Origin: Chlamydiales bacterium
GTDB taxonomy: Bacteria; Chlamydiota; Chlamydiia; Chlamydiales; JAJFMA01
DNA: 64,000 nucleotides
Assembly: GCA_030679955.1 (NCBI GenBank)
Contig: JAUXSF010000022.1
Span: 62,001 to 126,000, forward strand
Direction: 5' to 3'
Every line of letters begins with the position of its first letter. Position 1 is the stretch's first letter. This document shows, piece after piece, positions 37,025-46,134 of the stretch. The notes under the pieces were generated by a model. It had not been told where the DNA came from, made no database searches, and saw only the letters and a list, made by a program, of their open reading frames with translations. Both the position numbers and the translations under genes were made by a program.

Positions 37025-37568
37025 CTAGAACAAACCGTTCATCATAGATAATACCTTGTATCTTTAGAAACCTTACGTATTCCTCTGCATACGACATTTT
37101 CTGATGATGAACTTTCTGATTGTTGATGTAGTTAGAAACTTGATCTACACTGGCATGTCCAACCGAAAATGCCCCATAACCTATTTGCCAACCAAACCCT
37201 GGAATGCACGTCGCCAACCATTTGGATGATCCTGTTTTTATTCGACGCATGATCTCCGCCAAAAGGACAGATGCAGGTAAATTCACCAACATATGAATAT
37301 GATCAGGCATTCCATTCACCGCTAACAAATGTCCATTATATCCCTCTATTGACCTTCGAAGATACATATGAAGACGTTTTTCAAATTCTTCTGAAAGCAG
37401 TGGCTCTCGATTTTTCGTAGACCATACAATGTGGAAAAAGAGATTGGTATGAGTGTGTGCCATGTGAGCATGCCAATAAAATTTTTAGACAAAATCTTAT
37501 CGTAAATATTATTTTTATGCAGGCAAAATTCGAGAAACTAGACGCGGTGCTCCGCAACGCGGGGACCT
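36992..37568. mobile_element. IS200-type element bracketed by 30-bp inverted repeats
   Basis: The transposase gene is enclosed by inverted copies of a roughly 30-bp sequence (36992-37023 and 37538-37568), with a third copy at 37949-37980. IS200 elements normally have subterminal hairpins rather than true inverted repeats. The long palindromes outside these ends are closer to a REP/transposase partnership. The boundaries are therefore tentative. Confidence 0.6.
37020..37463 (-). CDS. tnpA: IS200/IS605-type Y1 transposase (TnpA)
   Basis: A 147-residue HUH-superfamily single-strand transposase. The metal-binding HIH is in GMPDHIHMLV (55-57), and the nucleophilic tyrosine is probably Tyr112 in VSNYINNQKVHHQK. 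The N-terminal NLFFHIVWSTKNREPLL and SSKWLA segments are typical of the IS200 group. There is no TnpB/IscB partner. The frame is intact and full length, so it may be active. Its stop codon lies inside the left flanking repeat. A REP-associated (RAYT) relationship is suggested by the palindromic surroundings. Confidence 0.88.
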   Translation of the reverse strand: MAHTHTNLFFHIVWSTKNREPLLSEEFEKRLHMYLRRSIEGYNGHLLAVNGMPDHIHMLVNLPASVLLAEIMRRIKTGSSKWLATCIPGFGWQIGYGAFSVGHASVDQVSNYINNQKVHHQKMSYAEEYVRFLKIQGIIYDERFVLD

Positions 37569-37982
37569 TAACGTTGTACCCCTAGCCAGCCCTGCGGGCA
37601 TGGCTAGGGGCTAAGATAAGATTTGCTGCTTCGCAGCAAGAGCTCATGGAAACAACCTAATTCCATAGATAAGCCATTGCTGCCAACGCGGTAGCATTCA
37701 AATTCTTACGCAAAGTTCTATGCTGCGAAGCAGCAATTCTTAACTAGGTGTGTAATTCCAGGATAGGGTAATTCCACAACGTTTACGACACCAGTCCTGT
37801 GCTGCGTAGCAGCAATTCTTAACTAGGTGTGTAATTCCAGGATAGGGTAGTTCCACAACGTTTACGACACCAGTCCTGTGCTGCGAAGCAGCAATTCTTA
37901 TCTTAGCCCCTAGCCATGCCCGCAAGGCTGGCTAGGGGTAGAACCATCAAGATCCCCGCTTTGCGGAGCACCGCGTCTAGTT
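37538..37982. repeat. Right palindromic flank with 79-bp tandem duplication
   Basis: The outer parts match the left flank (CCCCTAGCC..GGCTAGGGG arms at about 37576-37612 and 37900-37937). The middle contains a 79-bp unit starting at 37721 and repeated at 37800, with a third partial copy from 37879. Each unit begins with GCTGCG-AGCAGCAATTCTTA. The right end repeats GCACCGCGTCTAG two bases before the stop of the next gene. The 37464-37983 gap has no gene; open frames in it are repeat-derived. Confidence 0.85.
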
Positions 37983-37983
37983 T

Positions 37984-38784
37984 CTAGCTAAGGCCATCGC
38001 CAGGCTGGACAAGGCGCCAACCTGCACGTGCAACAGGCCAAATGGCACTCATAATAGCAGTGTCCCACACAATGGCTTTAGTTACAGTGAAGGCCTTTTT
38101 AAGACCCAAAAAGGCTACACCACCCACTAAGATTGTAGCTGTCCACACCTTCACCTCAGTAGGGATATTCCATACAAACTTCGCCGTTCCAGTAGCCAAA
38201 TTGAGCGCCCCAGAGTTTCCTGTAACGATATCCCAAGGTGCGGGGACAAAGCCTGCAAAAGGAGTATAATTATTGATTCCATAAAGTGCCGCAGCTCCCC
38301 ATGCAATATGAGGACGCAAGGGTCTGAAGTGCGTATAAAGACCTAGCCCAATTGAGGTCCAAGCAATACCACTCCAGGTGTCCGACACAAACATCTTACC
38401 CCATCCCAATGGTGAGGCTATCTGACCACCTACATCTGAAATAACCCCCAAAAGGACCAAACTAGGAGCTAAAATAGCCATTGTGCCCAAAACCTGACCA
38501 GTCTTTTTCCACGCATTTTTCATTGCGTCAGGCATATTCTCGAAAGCGCCTCGAAAATACCTTAGAGGCGTATTTTCAACGAAATAGTCCCTCGTGACGC
38601 GTCCAGTTGTTCGCACCACCGTTAGATTTGCCATATAACGTATTGGCGCCCAAAGGGGGTCTATTAATTCCGATATCGAATGGGTCCTACGAACCTCCCC
38701 CTGAGGAGGAGGGTCATTAACCTCGGCTTGAAATCCTGCAGGTGCGGCGCCAGATATCGGTTGCACTCTTTGAGAAACACGCAT
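37984..38784 (-). CDS. Hypothetical membrane protein, paralogous to the C-terminus of the 38797-41046 product
   Basis: About 266 residues from ATG 38784, which has AAAGGA eight bases upstream; a TTG at 38790 is the other choice. Several hydrophobic segments span residues of about 100-235 (MAILAPSLVLLGVISDVGG, AWTSIGLGLY, AAALYGINNYTPFAGF, ILVGGVAFLGLKKAF). The pattern KTGQVL, W.S..LG.Y, YGI..YTP, KFVWN.P and KA.VWD is shared with the end of the adjacent upstream protein, so this is a partial tandem duplicate. It lies 12 bases after that gene. No known family; lineage-specific, possibly inclusion-membrane related. Confidence 0.75.
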   Translation of the reverse strand: MRVSQRVQPISGAAPAGFQAEVNDPPPQGEVRRTHSISELIDPLWAPIRYMANLTVVRTTGRVTRDYFVENTPLRYFRGAFENMPDAMKNAWKKTGQVLGTMAILAPSLVLLGVISDVGGQIASPLGWGKMFVSDTWSGIAWTSIGLGLYTHFRPLRPHIAWGAAALYGINNYTPFAGFVPAPWDIVTGNSGALNLATGTAKFVWNIPTEVKVWTATILVGGVAFLGLKKAFTVTKAIVWDTAIMSAIWPVARAGWRLVQPGDGLS

Positions 38785-38796
38785 ATTCAAGATCCT

Positions 38797-41046
38797 TTAT
38801 GCTTCTACTTTCTTCTTAACCCACTTCACAGCCTTATTACCCCATCTGTATGCCGGTAAGATGGTTCCTATAACAGTGTCATCCCAAACAGCTTTTTTGG
38901 TAGCATTGTAGGCTTTCTTAGCTTTCTGGTAGGCTATCGATCCAAGAATAGCATACAAGGCTGTCGATTTAATGGTGGCTGGCATGTACCACACAAAACG
39001 CACAGCTGTATGTGTTAGACTTAAGCCCCACCCAGCCGCACTGATCGCTGCACTTACAGGATTGGGCATGCCCCAAGGGGTGTAGTATTGAATGCCATAG
39101 GCGGCAGCGCCAGCATACCATACATACTTACGGCACTTCGGAAGCTGGTAGTACGCGCCAAGAGTTAACGAAGCCCACACCATACCGTTTGTATCATTCG
39201 GCAATGCCATATTGACTATATCCAACCCAGGTATCCATCCACCAACAACAGAACCCAATATTTTGGCTGTACACAATGTACCAAAAGCAAAAACAGAGCT
39301 AGCAAGAACCTGGCCTGTCCTGCGGCTAATTCCCCATCCCCACTCTTCAATCATCAGCTTAGTGTTACCAGGAAGGTCTTTGACGTCCTTAATGGCGTCG
39401 GCGCTGACGCACCACATAAAAATCTTAGCAGCGGTTTGTGTTACAGTATAACTTAGTAAAGGTTTGAACGGATCCGTGATAAGTTTAACTCCTGTCTTGA
39501 GGTACTCCTTAGTGGCTTGGGTCGCGTTATGCCCCATAATAGCTGTAGAAATCTTACCTAAGGTTGTATAGACGGGTTTTAAAAGATCAGGCTCTCCTTC
39601 GGGAATGACCGACTTGGTTTCTGCAAGTTCTTTAATCGCTTTGACAGTCTCACTATAACATATGGTTTCATTATCTCGAGATTGAATGAGCTTATTGCCC
39701 AATTCTCCTAGAATCTTATCGTGAGCCCCCGCGACACCTGGCAGCTCTTTATTTTGGTCTATTTTCTGCATCCAGGCTTCAAGATTATCCCTTCCTTCCT
39801 CGAATGTAGCTTTAAGGTCACCCTCGACACCTGCCAGCCTAGTCGCTGCGGCTATTATGCGGCCCTTAGCTGCGTCATAGTGTCTGTCTGCGGTGAAAAT
39901 AGATGTAATATCTTCGAAATAACCAGAAACGGCTTGGCCATTATAGCCTACAATCGTATCGACCTTAGCACTCCACTCATTAATTAGTGAATTCCAGTTG
40001 GGAGGGGTTTCCTTTTTTCCTAATTTCGAAGCATTTGTATCCCATTTGCGGTGAAAATCATATACTTCGTTAACATCTTGTTGGATCGTATTTTTGGACC
40101 TCTTGAATCCTTGAAGAAGACTTTTGGTCTCATCCAGCCACGATGCACGCAATAGCGGCGTCGGCTCCTTATCCTTCTTGCGGCAATAGTAGCTAAAGAA
40201 GCTCAATAAAGTAGCGCGTTGTATAGAGTGTAAATAGCTGTCAACGGCTGGTCGCATCGCTTTGATATAGTCTTTTTTAAGCTCTTCCAACAGCTTTGCG
40301 CGTTTTCCCTCAATGTGTTTGATTGGATCGGCTTCACCAGCGGCGGCATCAGCAAGTTGGTTAAAGCGCCTAATAGCGTTCTTTTTGGCCTCTTCACGAT
40401 ATGCCTTCGCAACGCTTTTTACTTCTTTCAACATCTTAGAAGTCGCACCGTCGACTTGTTTATGGCCTTGCACCAACGGCCTTAGATCTTCAATAAGCTG
40501 TCCTTCAAACTTCTCAGCATCCGCAATAACATCTCTCTTAAGCTTGCCTTGGTCCGCATAGCTTCCGCCATAGTTCCAGACGCCACCGACGGCATCGGAT
40601 ATCCAACCAGATGCTTTTTCAATAGTTTCCAGAGGGGAGAAAGTAGGAAGCTTATCGTCTTTTTTGTCTCTGGCTTTTTCAGCTTCAGCTTTCTCTGTCT
40701 CTTTCTTCTTTGCCTCTTCAACTTTAGCGGCGGCTTCCTCTTCAGCTCTTGTCTGCCCCTGAACGATGGCTTTAGCATTGCCTGGGCTGATAACTCCAGT
40801 TATGCCTAGACCTAGGTCACCGTAGTTCTTAGCATCGTTAGCATAGTCCTCGAATTTGTCATTAAGCCATTCCACTTGTCCCAAAGTGCCTAATGACGCA
40901 GCACCAATAAATGCTGCCATGCCCAAGCTGTATGTGCGATTTACTAAAGTATCTGCAAGATTTCCAGCGTACTCAAGTCGTTTTGTTAGTGGATCAATTA
41001 AACTTACTTGCTCTGGTCTCTGTGTTGCTTGTGTAGCTGCTACCAT
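38797..41046 (-). CDS. Large hypothetical coiled-coil membrane protein
   Basis: A 749-residue protein of unknown family. A hydrophobic segment occurs near residues 39-56 (YSLGMAAFIGAASLGTLGQ). Then comes a Lys/Glu/Ala-rich coiled coil at about 105-135 and a long helical central region to about 530. The C-terminus has several hydrophobic segments (550-720: ASSVFAFGTLCTAKILGSVVGG, AWYAGAAAYGIQYYTPWG, AILGSIAYQKA). The C-terminal 190 residues match the next gene downstream. AGGAG precedes the ATG. It follows the 41095-42177 gene by 49 bases on the same strand, so all three probably form one operon. A structural or host-interface membrane role is a guess. Confidence 0.8.
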   Translation of the reverse strand: MVAATQATQRPEQVSLIDPLTKRLEYAGNLADTLVNRTYSLGMAAFIGAASLGTLGQVEWLNDKFEDYANDAKNYGDLGLGITGVISPGNAKAIVQGQTRAEEEAAAKVEEAKKKETEKAEAEKARDKKDDKLPTFSPLETIEKASGWISDAVGGVWNYGGSYADQGKLKRDVIADAEKFEGQLIEDLRPLVQGHKQVDGATSKMLKEVKSVAKAYREEAKKNAIRRFNQLADAAAGEADPIKHIEGKRAKLLEELKKDYIKAMRPAVDSYLHSIQRATLLSFFSYYCRKKDKEPTPLLRASWLDETKSLLQGFKRSKNTIQQDVNEVYDFHRKWDTNASKLGKKETPPNWNSLINEWSAKVDTIVGYNGQAVSGYFEDITSIFTADRHYDAAKGRIIAAATRLAGVEGDLKATFEEGRDNLEAWMQKIDQNKELPGVAGAHDKILGELGNKLIQSRDNETICYSETVKAIKELAETKSVIPEGEPDLLKPVYTTLGKISTAIMGHNATQATKEYLKTGVKLITDPFKPLLSYTVTQTAAKIFMWCVSADAIKDVKDLPGNTKLMIEEWGWGISRRTGQVLASSVFAFGTLCTAKILGSVVGGWIPGLDIVNMALPNDTNGMVWASLTLGAYYQLPKCRKYVWYAGAAAYGIQYYTPWGMPNPVSAAISAAGWGLSLTHTAVRFVWYMPATIKSTALYAILGSIAYQKAKKAYNATKKAVWDDTVIGTILPAYRWGNKAVKWVKKKVEA

Positions 41047-41094
41047 AAACGCTCCTAAATTCTGTTATTACGGCATCCTCCCCAGGAGCCATGC

Positions 41095-42177
41095 TTATTG
41101 TACTCTTGCAAAAAGTGCGACGTCAGGATCTACTATGCGATCAATTTCCTGGCAGACTCGAAAGGAAGAAACATAGGGGAATAGATTTCTCCACATACGA
41201 GTCCAAATCCACGGACAGTGCAGGTTATAAACGCGTCCCTTCATATCGGATATTTCGCGTCTAAGAGCCACCTCACTATCCCTGAAAGCCTTATCTTTAT
41301 TTTCGGCTTCCTTGACGTCTCGAACTAACCGTTCGACTCTTTTTGTAATTTTTAACGATTGAAATAGCTTTACGCAGTGTCTGCAGAAAGCTTCTCGATC
41401 AAATTTATCGCTCCATTTCCGCACGCGGTGAGCCCATACATCTAGACAGTAGTTGTAGAGATCAGCGATACCATCTTCCGCCATCAGAGTGATCTTGCGA
41501 GAAAGATGCTTATCAATTTCCCGGCGTGAAAAAGGTTCGTTGCGAAGTTCATTAGAATGTGCCGCAGCCATCTTCCTCATGCGTTGCGAAGCTTCCGCAT
41601 AGGCGAGACCGCGTGAATTAATATCTTTTGGATAGGAAGAGCGAACCTGCGTCACAAAAGAGCGGCGCTTTTCCAGCATCTTTTTTACAGCTGGATCAAA
41701 ATATCTCTCGGGATGTGATGCTTCTTCGCTAGCTGCAGCAATGGACTTACGCTGCGAACGCAATGAAGCCGCTTCCTTTACTAAATTAGGTTCAAAGGCA
41801 TCGACTCTTTCTTTAAACTTCGAGTCCACCTGTGCAATGATTCGCTCGGTTAACATGGTGGCAAGTGGCAAGTAGCAAATGCTACCAAGTGCCATGACGG
41901 TGGCGATACCAGATGCCACAGTTAACCCGCCTACATAGTCTTCACAAGCATTTAAACGTGAGCTAAGCCCAACAAGAAAAAATGAGGTGAGCGATGCAAT
42001 CGTCCACAATGCAAAATAATATATTGTCTGAGAAAGGCCAGTTAACGCAGCCACGCTGTAACGAATACGCAAGGTCAGGTGATCGCCTGGACCAAGCGTG
42101 TCGATACGCCGCTTCAGACGTCCGTTGGCGTCCTCGATAAGCCCTTTAGAATAAAAGGGCTGCAGATAGACATACAT
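41095..42177 (-). CDS. Hypothetical membrane protein, N-terminus related to the 46135-47586 product
   Basis: A 360-residue protein with a two-segment hydrophobic hairpin at about residues 40-105 (YSVAALTGLSQTIYYFALWTI and the VASGIATVMALGSICYLPLA stretch), then a long charged helical C-terminal domain. A bilobed hydrophobic region is the hallmark layout of chlamydial Inc proteins, although here it is larger than usual. The N-terminal pattern QPF...L..R....A..G..QT.YY is shared with the minus-strand gene beyond the sulfate operon. An excellent promoter and an AGGGAG ribosome-binding site precede the ATG. First gene of the 42177-to-37984 operon. Confidence 0.75.
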   Translation of the reverse strand: MYVYLQPFYSKGLIEDANGRLKRRIDTLGPGDHLTLRIRYSVAALTGLSQTIYYFALWTIASLTSFFLVGLSSRLNACEDYVGGLTVASGIATVMALGSICYLPLATMLTERIIAQVDSKFKERVDAFEPNLVKEAASLRSQRKSIAAASEEASHPERYFDPAVKKMLEKRRSFVTQVRSSYPKDINSRGLAYAEASQRMRKMAAAHSNELRNEPFSRREIDKHLSRKITLMAEDGIADLYNYCLDVWAHRVRKWSDKFDREAFCRHCVKLFQSLKITKRVERLVRDVKEAENKDKAFRDSEVALRREISDMKGRVYNLHCPWIWTRMWRNLFPYVSSFRVCQEIDRIVDPDVALFARVQ

Positions 42178-42215
42178 GAAACTCTCCCTAAACCCTCTCC
42201 CCTAGAAGGGGATGG

Positions 42216-42244
42216 ATTATAACTACTTACGGCAAATACGTCAA
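42216..42244 (-). promoter_or_regulatory. Strong sigma70-type promoter for the membrane-protein operon
   Basis: On the minus strand TTGACG (42239-42244) and TATAAT (42216-42221) have exactly 17 bases between them, about 40 bases upstream of the start at 42177. A CCCCTAGAAGGGG palindrome lies in the leader at about 42199-42211. Confidence 0.7.
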
Positions 42245-42304
42245 ACTCCTAATCCTAAATGCTTGGTGTAATCCTTGGTAATTTATCTTTTAAAATTTTA
42301 ATGT

Positions 42305-43312
42305 ATGCATATGACTTATTTGCGAACTATTTCACTATTTTTGTTATTGCTGTCTCTGCCCCTGAGGGCGGAAGTAGAGTTGCTTAATGTTTCCTTCGAT
42401 CCGACGAGGGAATTTTACGATGCATACAATGAATGGTTTACAAAGTACTGGAAGGAAAAAAGCGGTCAAGAGATCGAGATATCTCAGTCGCATGGTGGAT
42501 CGGGCAAGCAAGCGCGGTCGGTTATTGATGGTTTGCAGGCGGATGTGGTGACGTTGGCGCTGGCCTATGATATCGATGCTATTGCGCAACGCGGTCTGAT
42601 TGCCAAGGATTGGCAAGCACGTCTGCCAAATAAAAGTGCCCCCTACACTTCGACAATAGTCTTCTTGGTGCGCGAGGGAAATCCAAAGAACATCCGAGAT
42701 TGGGACGATTTAGTTCGCGAAGGCATTCAGGTTATTACGCCAAATCCCAAAACTTCCGGTGGCGCACGTTGGAACTTTTTAGCTGCTTATGGCTATGCGC
42801 TGAAAAAATGGAATGGCGACGAGGCAAAGGCGCAAGAATTTCTAGAGAAGCTGTATGGCAACGTCAAGATTCTCGATACCGGAGCGCGAGGTTCCACTAT
42901 GACCTTCGTTCAACGGGGAATTGGTGACGTTTTGGTCACTTGGGAGAATGAAGCACACCTTGCACAACATGAAATTGGCGAAGACAGCAGCGACATCATT
43001 ATCCCCTCCATCAGCATATTAGCCGAGCCTCCAGTCGCTGTAGTAGATAAATATGTGGACAAACATGGCACACGCGCCATTGCAGAGGCCTATCTGGAAC
43101 AGCTATACTCGTCTAGCGGGCAAGAACTAGCGGCTAAAAACTACTTTAGACCACAAGACAAGGCGGTTTTGGCTGCTAATGAAAAGATGTTCCCCAAGCT
43201 GAAGTTTATGACTATTGAAGACTTTGGTGGCTGGACAGAAGCGCAGAAAAAGCACTTTGCTAATGGCGGAACGTTTGACCGCGTCATCATGAAAAAAGCA
43301 TCCATGCGGTGA
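42305..43312 (+). CDS. sbp: Sulfate-type ABC transporter substrate-binding protein
   Basis: A 335-residue periplasmic binding protein with an N-terminal signal peptide (hydrophobic [12 protein letters not shown], cleavage after LRA). Family blocks are [68 protein letters not shown] and [27 protein letters not shown]. These are the Sbp/CysP signatures for sulfate or thiosulfate. It heads a four-gene operon with two permeases and the ATPase. No sulfate reduction genes are in the window. Sulfate binding is inferred from family. Confidence 0.92.
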   Translation: MHMTYLRTISLFLLLLSLPLRAEVELLNVSFDPTREFYDAYNEWFTKYWKEKSGQEIEISQSHGGSGKQARSVIDGLQADVVTLALAYDIDAIAQRGLIAKDWQARLPNKSAPYTSTIVFLVREGNPKNIRDWDDLVREGIQVITPNPKTSGGARWNFLAAYGYALKKWNGDEAKAQEFLEKLYGNVKILDTGARGSTMTFVQRGIGDVLVTWENEAHLAQHEIGEDSSDIIIPSISILAEPPVAVVDKYVDKHGTRAIAEAYLEQLYSSSGQELAAKNYFRPQDKAVLAANEKMFPKLKFMTIEDFGGWTEAQKKHFANGGTFDRVIMKKASMR

Positions 43313-43316
43313 GTTC

Positions 43317-44156
43317 ATGACTTGGCTACGCCGATTTGCTCCGAATAGTATAATCCCTGGCTTTGGCTTCTCCTTCGGCTTTACCCTATTTTACCTACTG
43401 ACTATAGTTTTGATACCATTGTGCGGGCTGGTTCTCTATGCATCCTCTCTTTCCTTTCACGAGCTGTGGGAGGTAATAAAACAACCTCGCGTTCTATCAG
43501 CCTTTAGGGTTAGCTTCGGGGCAGCTTTTGCAGCGGCTTTGGTCAATGCCTTCTTTGGCCTTATCGTCGCCTGGGTCTTAGTGCGCTACAAGTTTCCGTT
43601 CAGAAAGCTGGTGGACTCTGCTGTAGACCTGCCCTTTGCCTTACCGACCGCTGTTGCAGGAATAGCTCTAAGTGCCCTTTATGCACCTACTGGATGGCTT
43701 GGTAAAAATCTAGAGAGCTTGGGAATTACCGTAGCTTACACCCCTCTAGGTATTGTGGTGGCCTTGATCTTCGTCGGCCTGCCTTTCATTGTCAGAACTA
43801 TCGAGCCAGTACTTCAAGACCTCGATAAAGAGGTGGAAGAGGCCTCTGCTAGCCTGGGAGCCACACGCTTTCAAACATTCTTCCGTGTGATCTTCCCCAC
43901 CGTCTATCCTGCGCTTTTGACTGGCTTTACCATGGCTTTTGCACGTGGTTTGGGCGAATATGGTTCTGTCATCTTTATCGCTGGCAACCTGCCAATGGTC
44001 TCTGAAATTGTTCCGTTAATTATCGTTATCGAACTTGAACAATATCAGTACAAAGAAGCAACAGCTGTAGCAGCTGTTATGTTGCTAGCCTCTTTCATTT
44101 TACTGTTTGTGATCAATATGCTCCAAAAATGGTCCGGAAGCAGCTGGATAAAATAA
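43317..44156 (+). CDS. cysT: Sulfate ABC transporter permease CysT
   Basis: A 279-residue inner-membrane permease with about six transmembrane segments and the EAA loop [30 protein letters not shown] that contacts the ATPase. The N-terminal [22 protein letters not shown] and [16 protein letters not shown] are CysT/CysU-like. It starts four bases after sbp and is followed by cysW with one base between. Confidence 0.92.
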   Translation: MTWLRRFAPNSIIPGFGFSFGFTLFYLLTIVLIPLCGLVLYASSLSFHELWEVIKQPRVLSAFRVSFGAAFAAALVNAFFGLIVAWVLVRYKFPFRKLVDSAVDLPFALPTAVAGIALSALYAPTGWLGKNLESLGITVAYTPLGIVVALIFVGLPFIVRTIEPVLQDLDKEVEEASASLGATRFQTFFRVIFPTVYPALLTGFTMAFARGLGEYGSVIFIAGNLPMVSEIVPLIIVIELEQYQYKEATAVAAVMLLASFILLFVINMLQKWSGSSWIK

Positions 44157-44157
44157 A

Positions 44158-45003
44158 ATGCAGTTAAAACAGCGCATACCTATTTCCGAGCCAATGATCA
44201 TACGAGCGATCTTGATCGTCATTGCACTAGCGTTTCTTTTTGTTGTGATAGGCCTGCCCATTGGTGTGATATTTCTCGAAGCCTTCAAGGGTGGGATAAA
44301 GGCGTATTTTGCGGCACTGACAAATCCAGATGCTGTGGATGCTATGAAGCTAACGCTTATTGTAGCGCTGATAGCAGTGCCTTTAAATCTTGTATTTGGA
44401 ATAGCAGCCTCTTGGGCAATTACCAAATTTACCTTTCCGGGGAAGCAGCTGCTCATTACGCTAATCGATCTGCCCTTTTCGGTCTCACCTGTGATCTCAG
44501 GCTTGATCTATGTCATCTTGTTTGGAGCTCAAAGCGTTCTGGGACAATGGTTAATCGAAAACGATATCCAAATCATCTTTGCTGTTCCGGGCATCGTATT
44601 AGCGACTATCTTTGTTACCTTCCCCTTTGTCGCAAGGGAACTAATCCCACTGATGCAAGAGCAAGGGTCAGAAGAGGAGGAAGCGGCGGTGCTTTTAGGC
44701 GCCGGTGGCTTTCAGACCTTCATGCGTGTAACGCTCCCTAATATCAAATGGGGCCTCCTTTACGGCGTTCTGCTGTGCAATGCCAGAGCAATGGGGGAAT
44801 TTGGCGCCGTATCGGTAGTGTCAGGACACATCGAAGGCAAAACAAACACGATCCCTCTTCAGGTTGAGCTAATGTATAACGAATACAACTTCGTCGCTGC
44901 CTTTGCCATGGCATCCATCCTCACCCTGCTGGCGCTCATAACGCTCTCTATGAAGTATCTCTTCGAAATAAAATTCAGTCGAAATCGTAAAACCAATAGT
45001 TAG
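44158..45003 (+). CDS. cysW: Sulfate ABC transporter permease CysW
   Basis: A 281-residue permease partner of CysT, about six transmembrane segments, EAA loop [32 protein letters not shown], and the CysW-typical [25 protein letters not shown]. CysT and CysW form the heterodimeric channel. It is tightly packed between cysT and cysA. Confidence 0.93.
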   Translation: MQLKQRIPISEPMIIRAILIVIALAFLFVVIGLPIGVIFLEAFKGGIKAYFAALTNPDAVDAMKLTLIVALIAVPLNLVFGIAASWAITKFTFPGKQLLITLIDLPFSVSPVISGLIYVILFGAQSVLGQWLIENDIQIIFAVPGIVLATIFVTFPFVARELIPLMQEQGSEEEEAAVLLGAGGFQTFMRVTLPNIKWGLLYGVLLCNARAMGEFGAVSVVSGHIEGKTNTIPLQVELMYNEYNFVAAFAMASILTLLALITLSMKYLFEIKFSRNRKTNS

Positions 45004-45009
45004 GCCACT

Positions 45010-46050
45010 GTGGGAATACAACTGAAGAACATTTCTAAACGCTTTGGCAGCTTTTCCGCACTTAAGGATGTATCCTTAGAGATCAAAAGCGGCGAGCTAC
45101 TAGCTTTGCTTGGCCCTTCTGGATCGGGAAAGACGACATTGCTGCGCATCATCGCTGGGCTGGAATTTCCAGATGAAGGCTCAGTTTTGATAGATGGAGA
45201 GGAAGCTCACCTAAAAGATGTCCAGGAACGTCATGTGGGTTTTGTTTTCCAGCACTATGCACTCTTCAAGCATATGTCCGTTTTTGAAAATGTAGCCTTT
45301 GGACTGCGTGTGCGGCCAAAGGAAACTCGTCCAAACCCTGACCAGATACGTCAAAGGGTTATGGAGTTGCTTACACTACTTCACCTTGACACTTTTGAAC
45401 ACCGTTACCCCATGCAGCTTTCCGGCGGCCAGCGACAACGTGTTGCCCTAGCACGTGCATTGGCAGTGGAACCAAAGGTGCTACTGCTCGACGAACCATT
45501 CGGCGCCCTGGACGCTAAAGTGCGACGCGAACTAAGGCGCTGGATACGCCGCTTGCATGACGAAATACATATCACCAACGTTTTTGTTACCCACGACCAA
45601 GAAGAAGCGATGGAGGTCGCTGATCGCGTTGCTGTGCTAAATAATGGACGCATTGAGCAGATCGGTACACCAGAACAAGTCTACCATACCCCCGCAAATA
45701 GCTTTGTCTATGACTTCTTAGGCAATTACAACGAGATGGATGGGTGGAAGGATGCCAACGGTGTGGTTCACATCGTAGATGTGGACCAGGAACATCCTCC
45801 TGGAAAGAAGGTGAAGGTCTTTGCACGTCCCCATGAAATGATTATTGTAAAGGAACGAGACGATAAGCAATACCTGTCAGCAGCGGTCATGCACATCAAC
45901 CCGGCTGGCTCACTCGTCAAGCTGGAGTTGGAGCGTACCGATGGATCTATCTTACAAGCCGATGTTCCACGAGAGATTGTGGAAACGTTATCCCTCAAAA
46001 AGCTGGATAAGGTCTACCTACGACCCAAAAATACTCGCGTATTTGAATAA
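45010..46050 (+). CDS. cysA: Sulfate ABC transporter ATP-binding protein CysA
   Basis: A 346-residue ATPase starting at GTG 45010. Walker A GPSGSGKT (35-42), Q-loop [12 protein letters not shown], signature [15 protein letters not shown], Walker [13 protein letters not shown] and H-loop [16 protein letters not shown] are intact. A C-terminal TOBE-like regulatory region ([11 protein letters not shown]) follows. It powers import by CysTW/Sbp. A strong hairpin follows the stop. Confidence 0.94.
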   Translation: MGIQLKNISKRFGSFSALKDVSLEIKSGELLALLGPSGSGKTTLLRIIAGLEFPDEGSVLIDGEEAHLKDVQERHVGFVFQHYALFKHMSVFENVAFGLRVRPKETRPNPDQIRQRVMELLTLLHLDTFEHRYPMQLSGGQRQRVALARALAVEPKVLLLDEPFGALDAKVRRELRRWIRRLHDEIHITNVFVTHDQEEAMEVADRVAVLNNGRIEQIGTPEQVYHTPANSFVYDFLGNYNEMDGWKDANGVVHIVDVDQEHPPGKKVKVFARPHEMIIVKERDDKQYLSAAVMHINPAGSLVKLELERTDGSILQADVPREIVETLSLKKLDKVYLRPKNTRVFE

Positions 46051-46052
46051 AA

Positions 46053-46129
46053 GATTTCAACGCAAAGGCGCAGAGGCGCAAAGGAGGAGTAATTTCTTCC
46101 TTCGCGCCTCTGCGCCTTTGCGTTGAATC
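46053..46129. terminator. Hairpin of 8-bp iterated units after cysA
   Basis: Arms 46053-46079 and 46104-46129 are inverted copies differing by a single extra T. The arms are octamer iterations such as CGCAAAGG, CGCAGAGG. It lies between the convergent stops of cysA and the 46135 gene, so it can terminate both. Confidence 0.75.
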
Positions 46130-46134
46130 GTTCC

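Noticed and set aside
37721-37900. CRISPR array from the regular 79-bp repeats
   Set aside because: Only two full units, no variable spacers, no cas genes; the whole unit repeats.
37740-37925. Minus-strand 61-codon open frame
   Set aside because: Encoded entirely by the tandem repeat; its peptide simply repeats twice.
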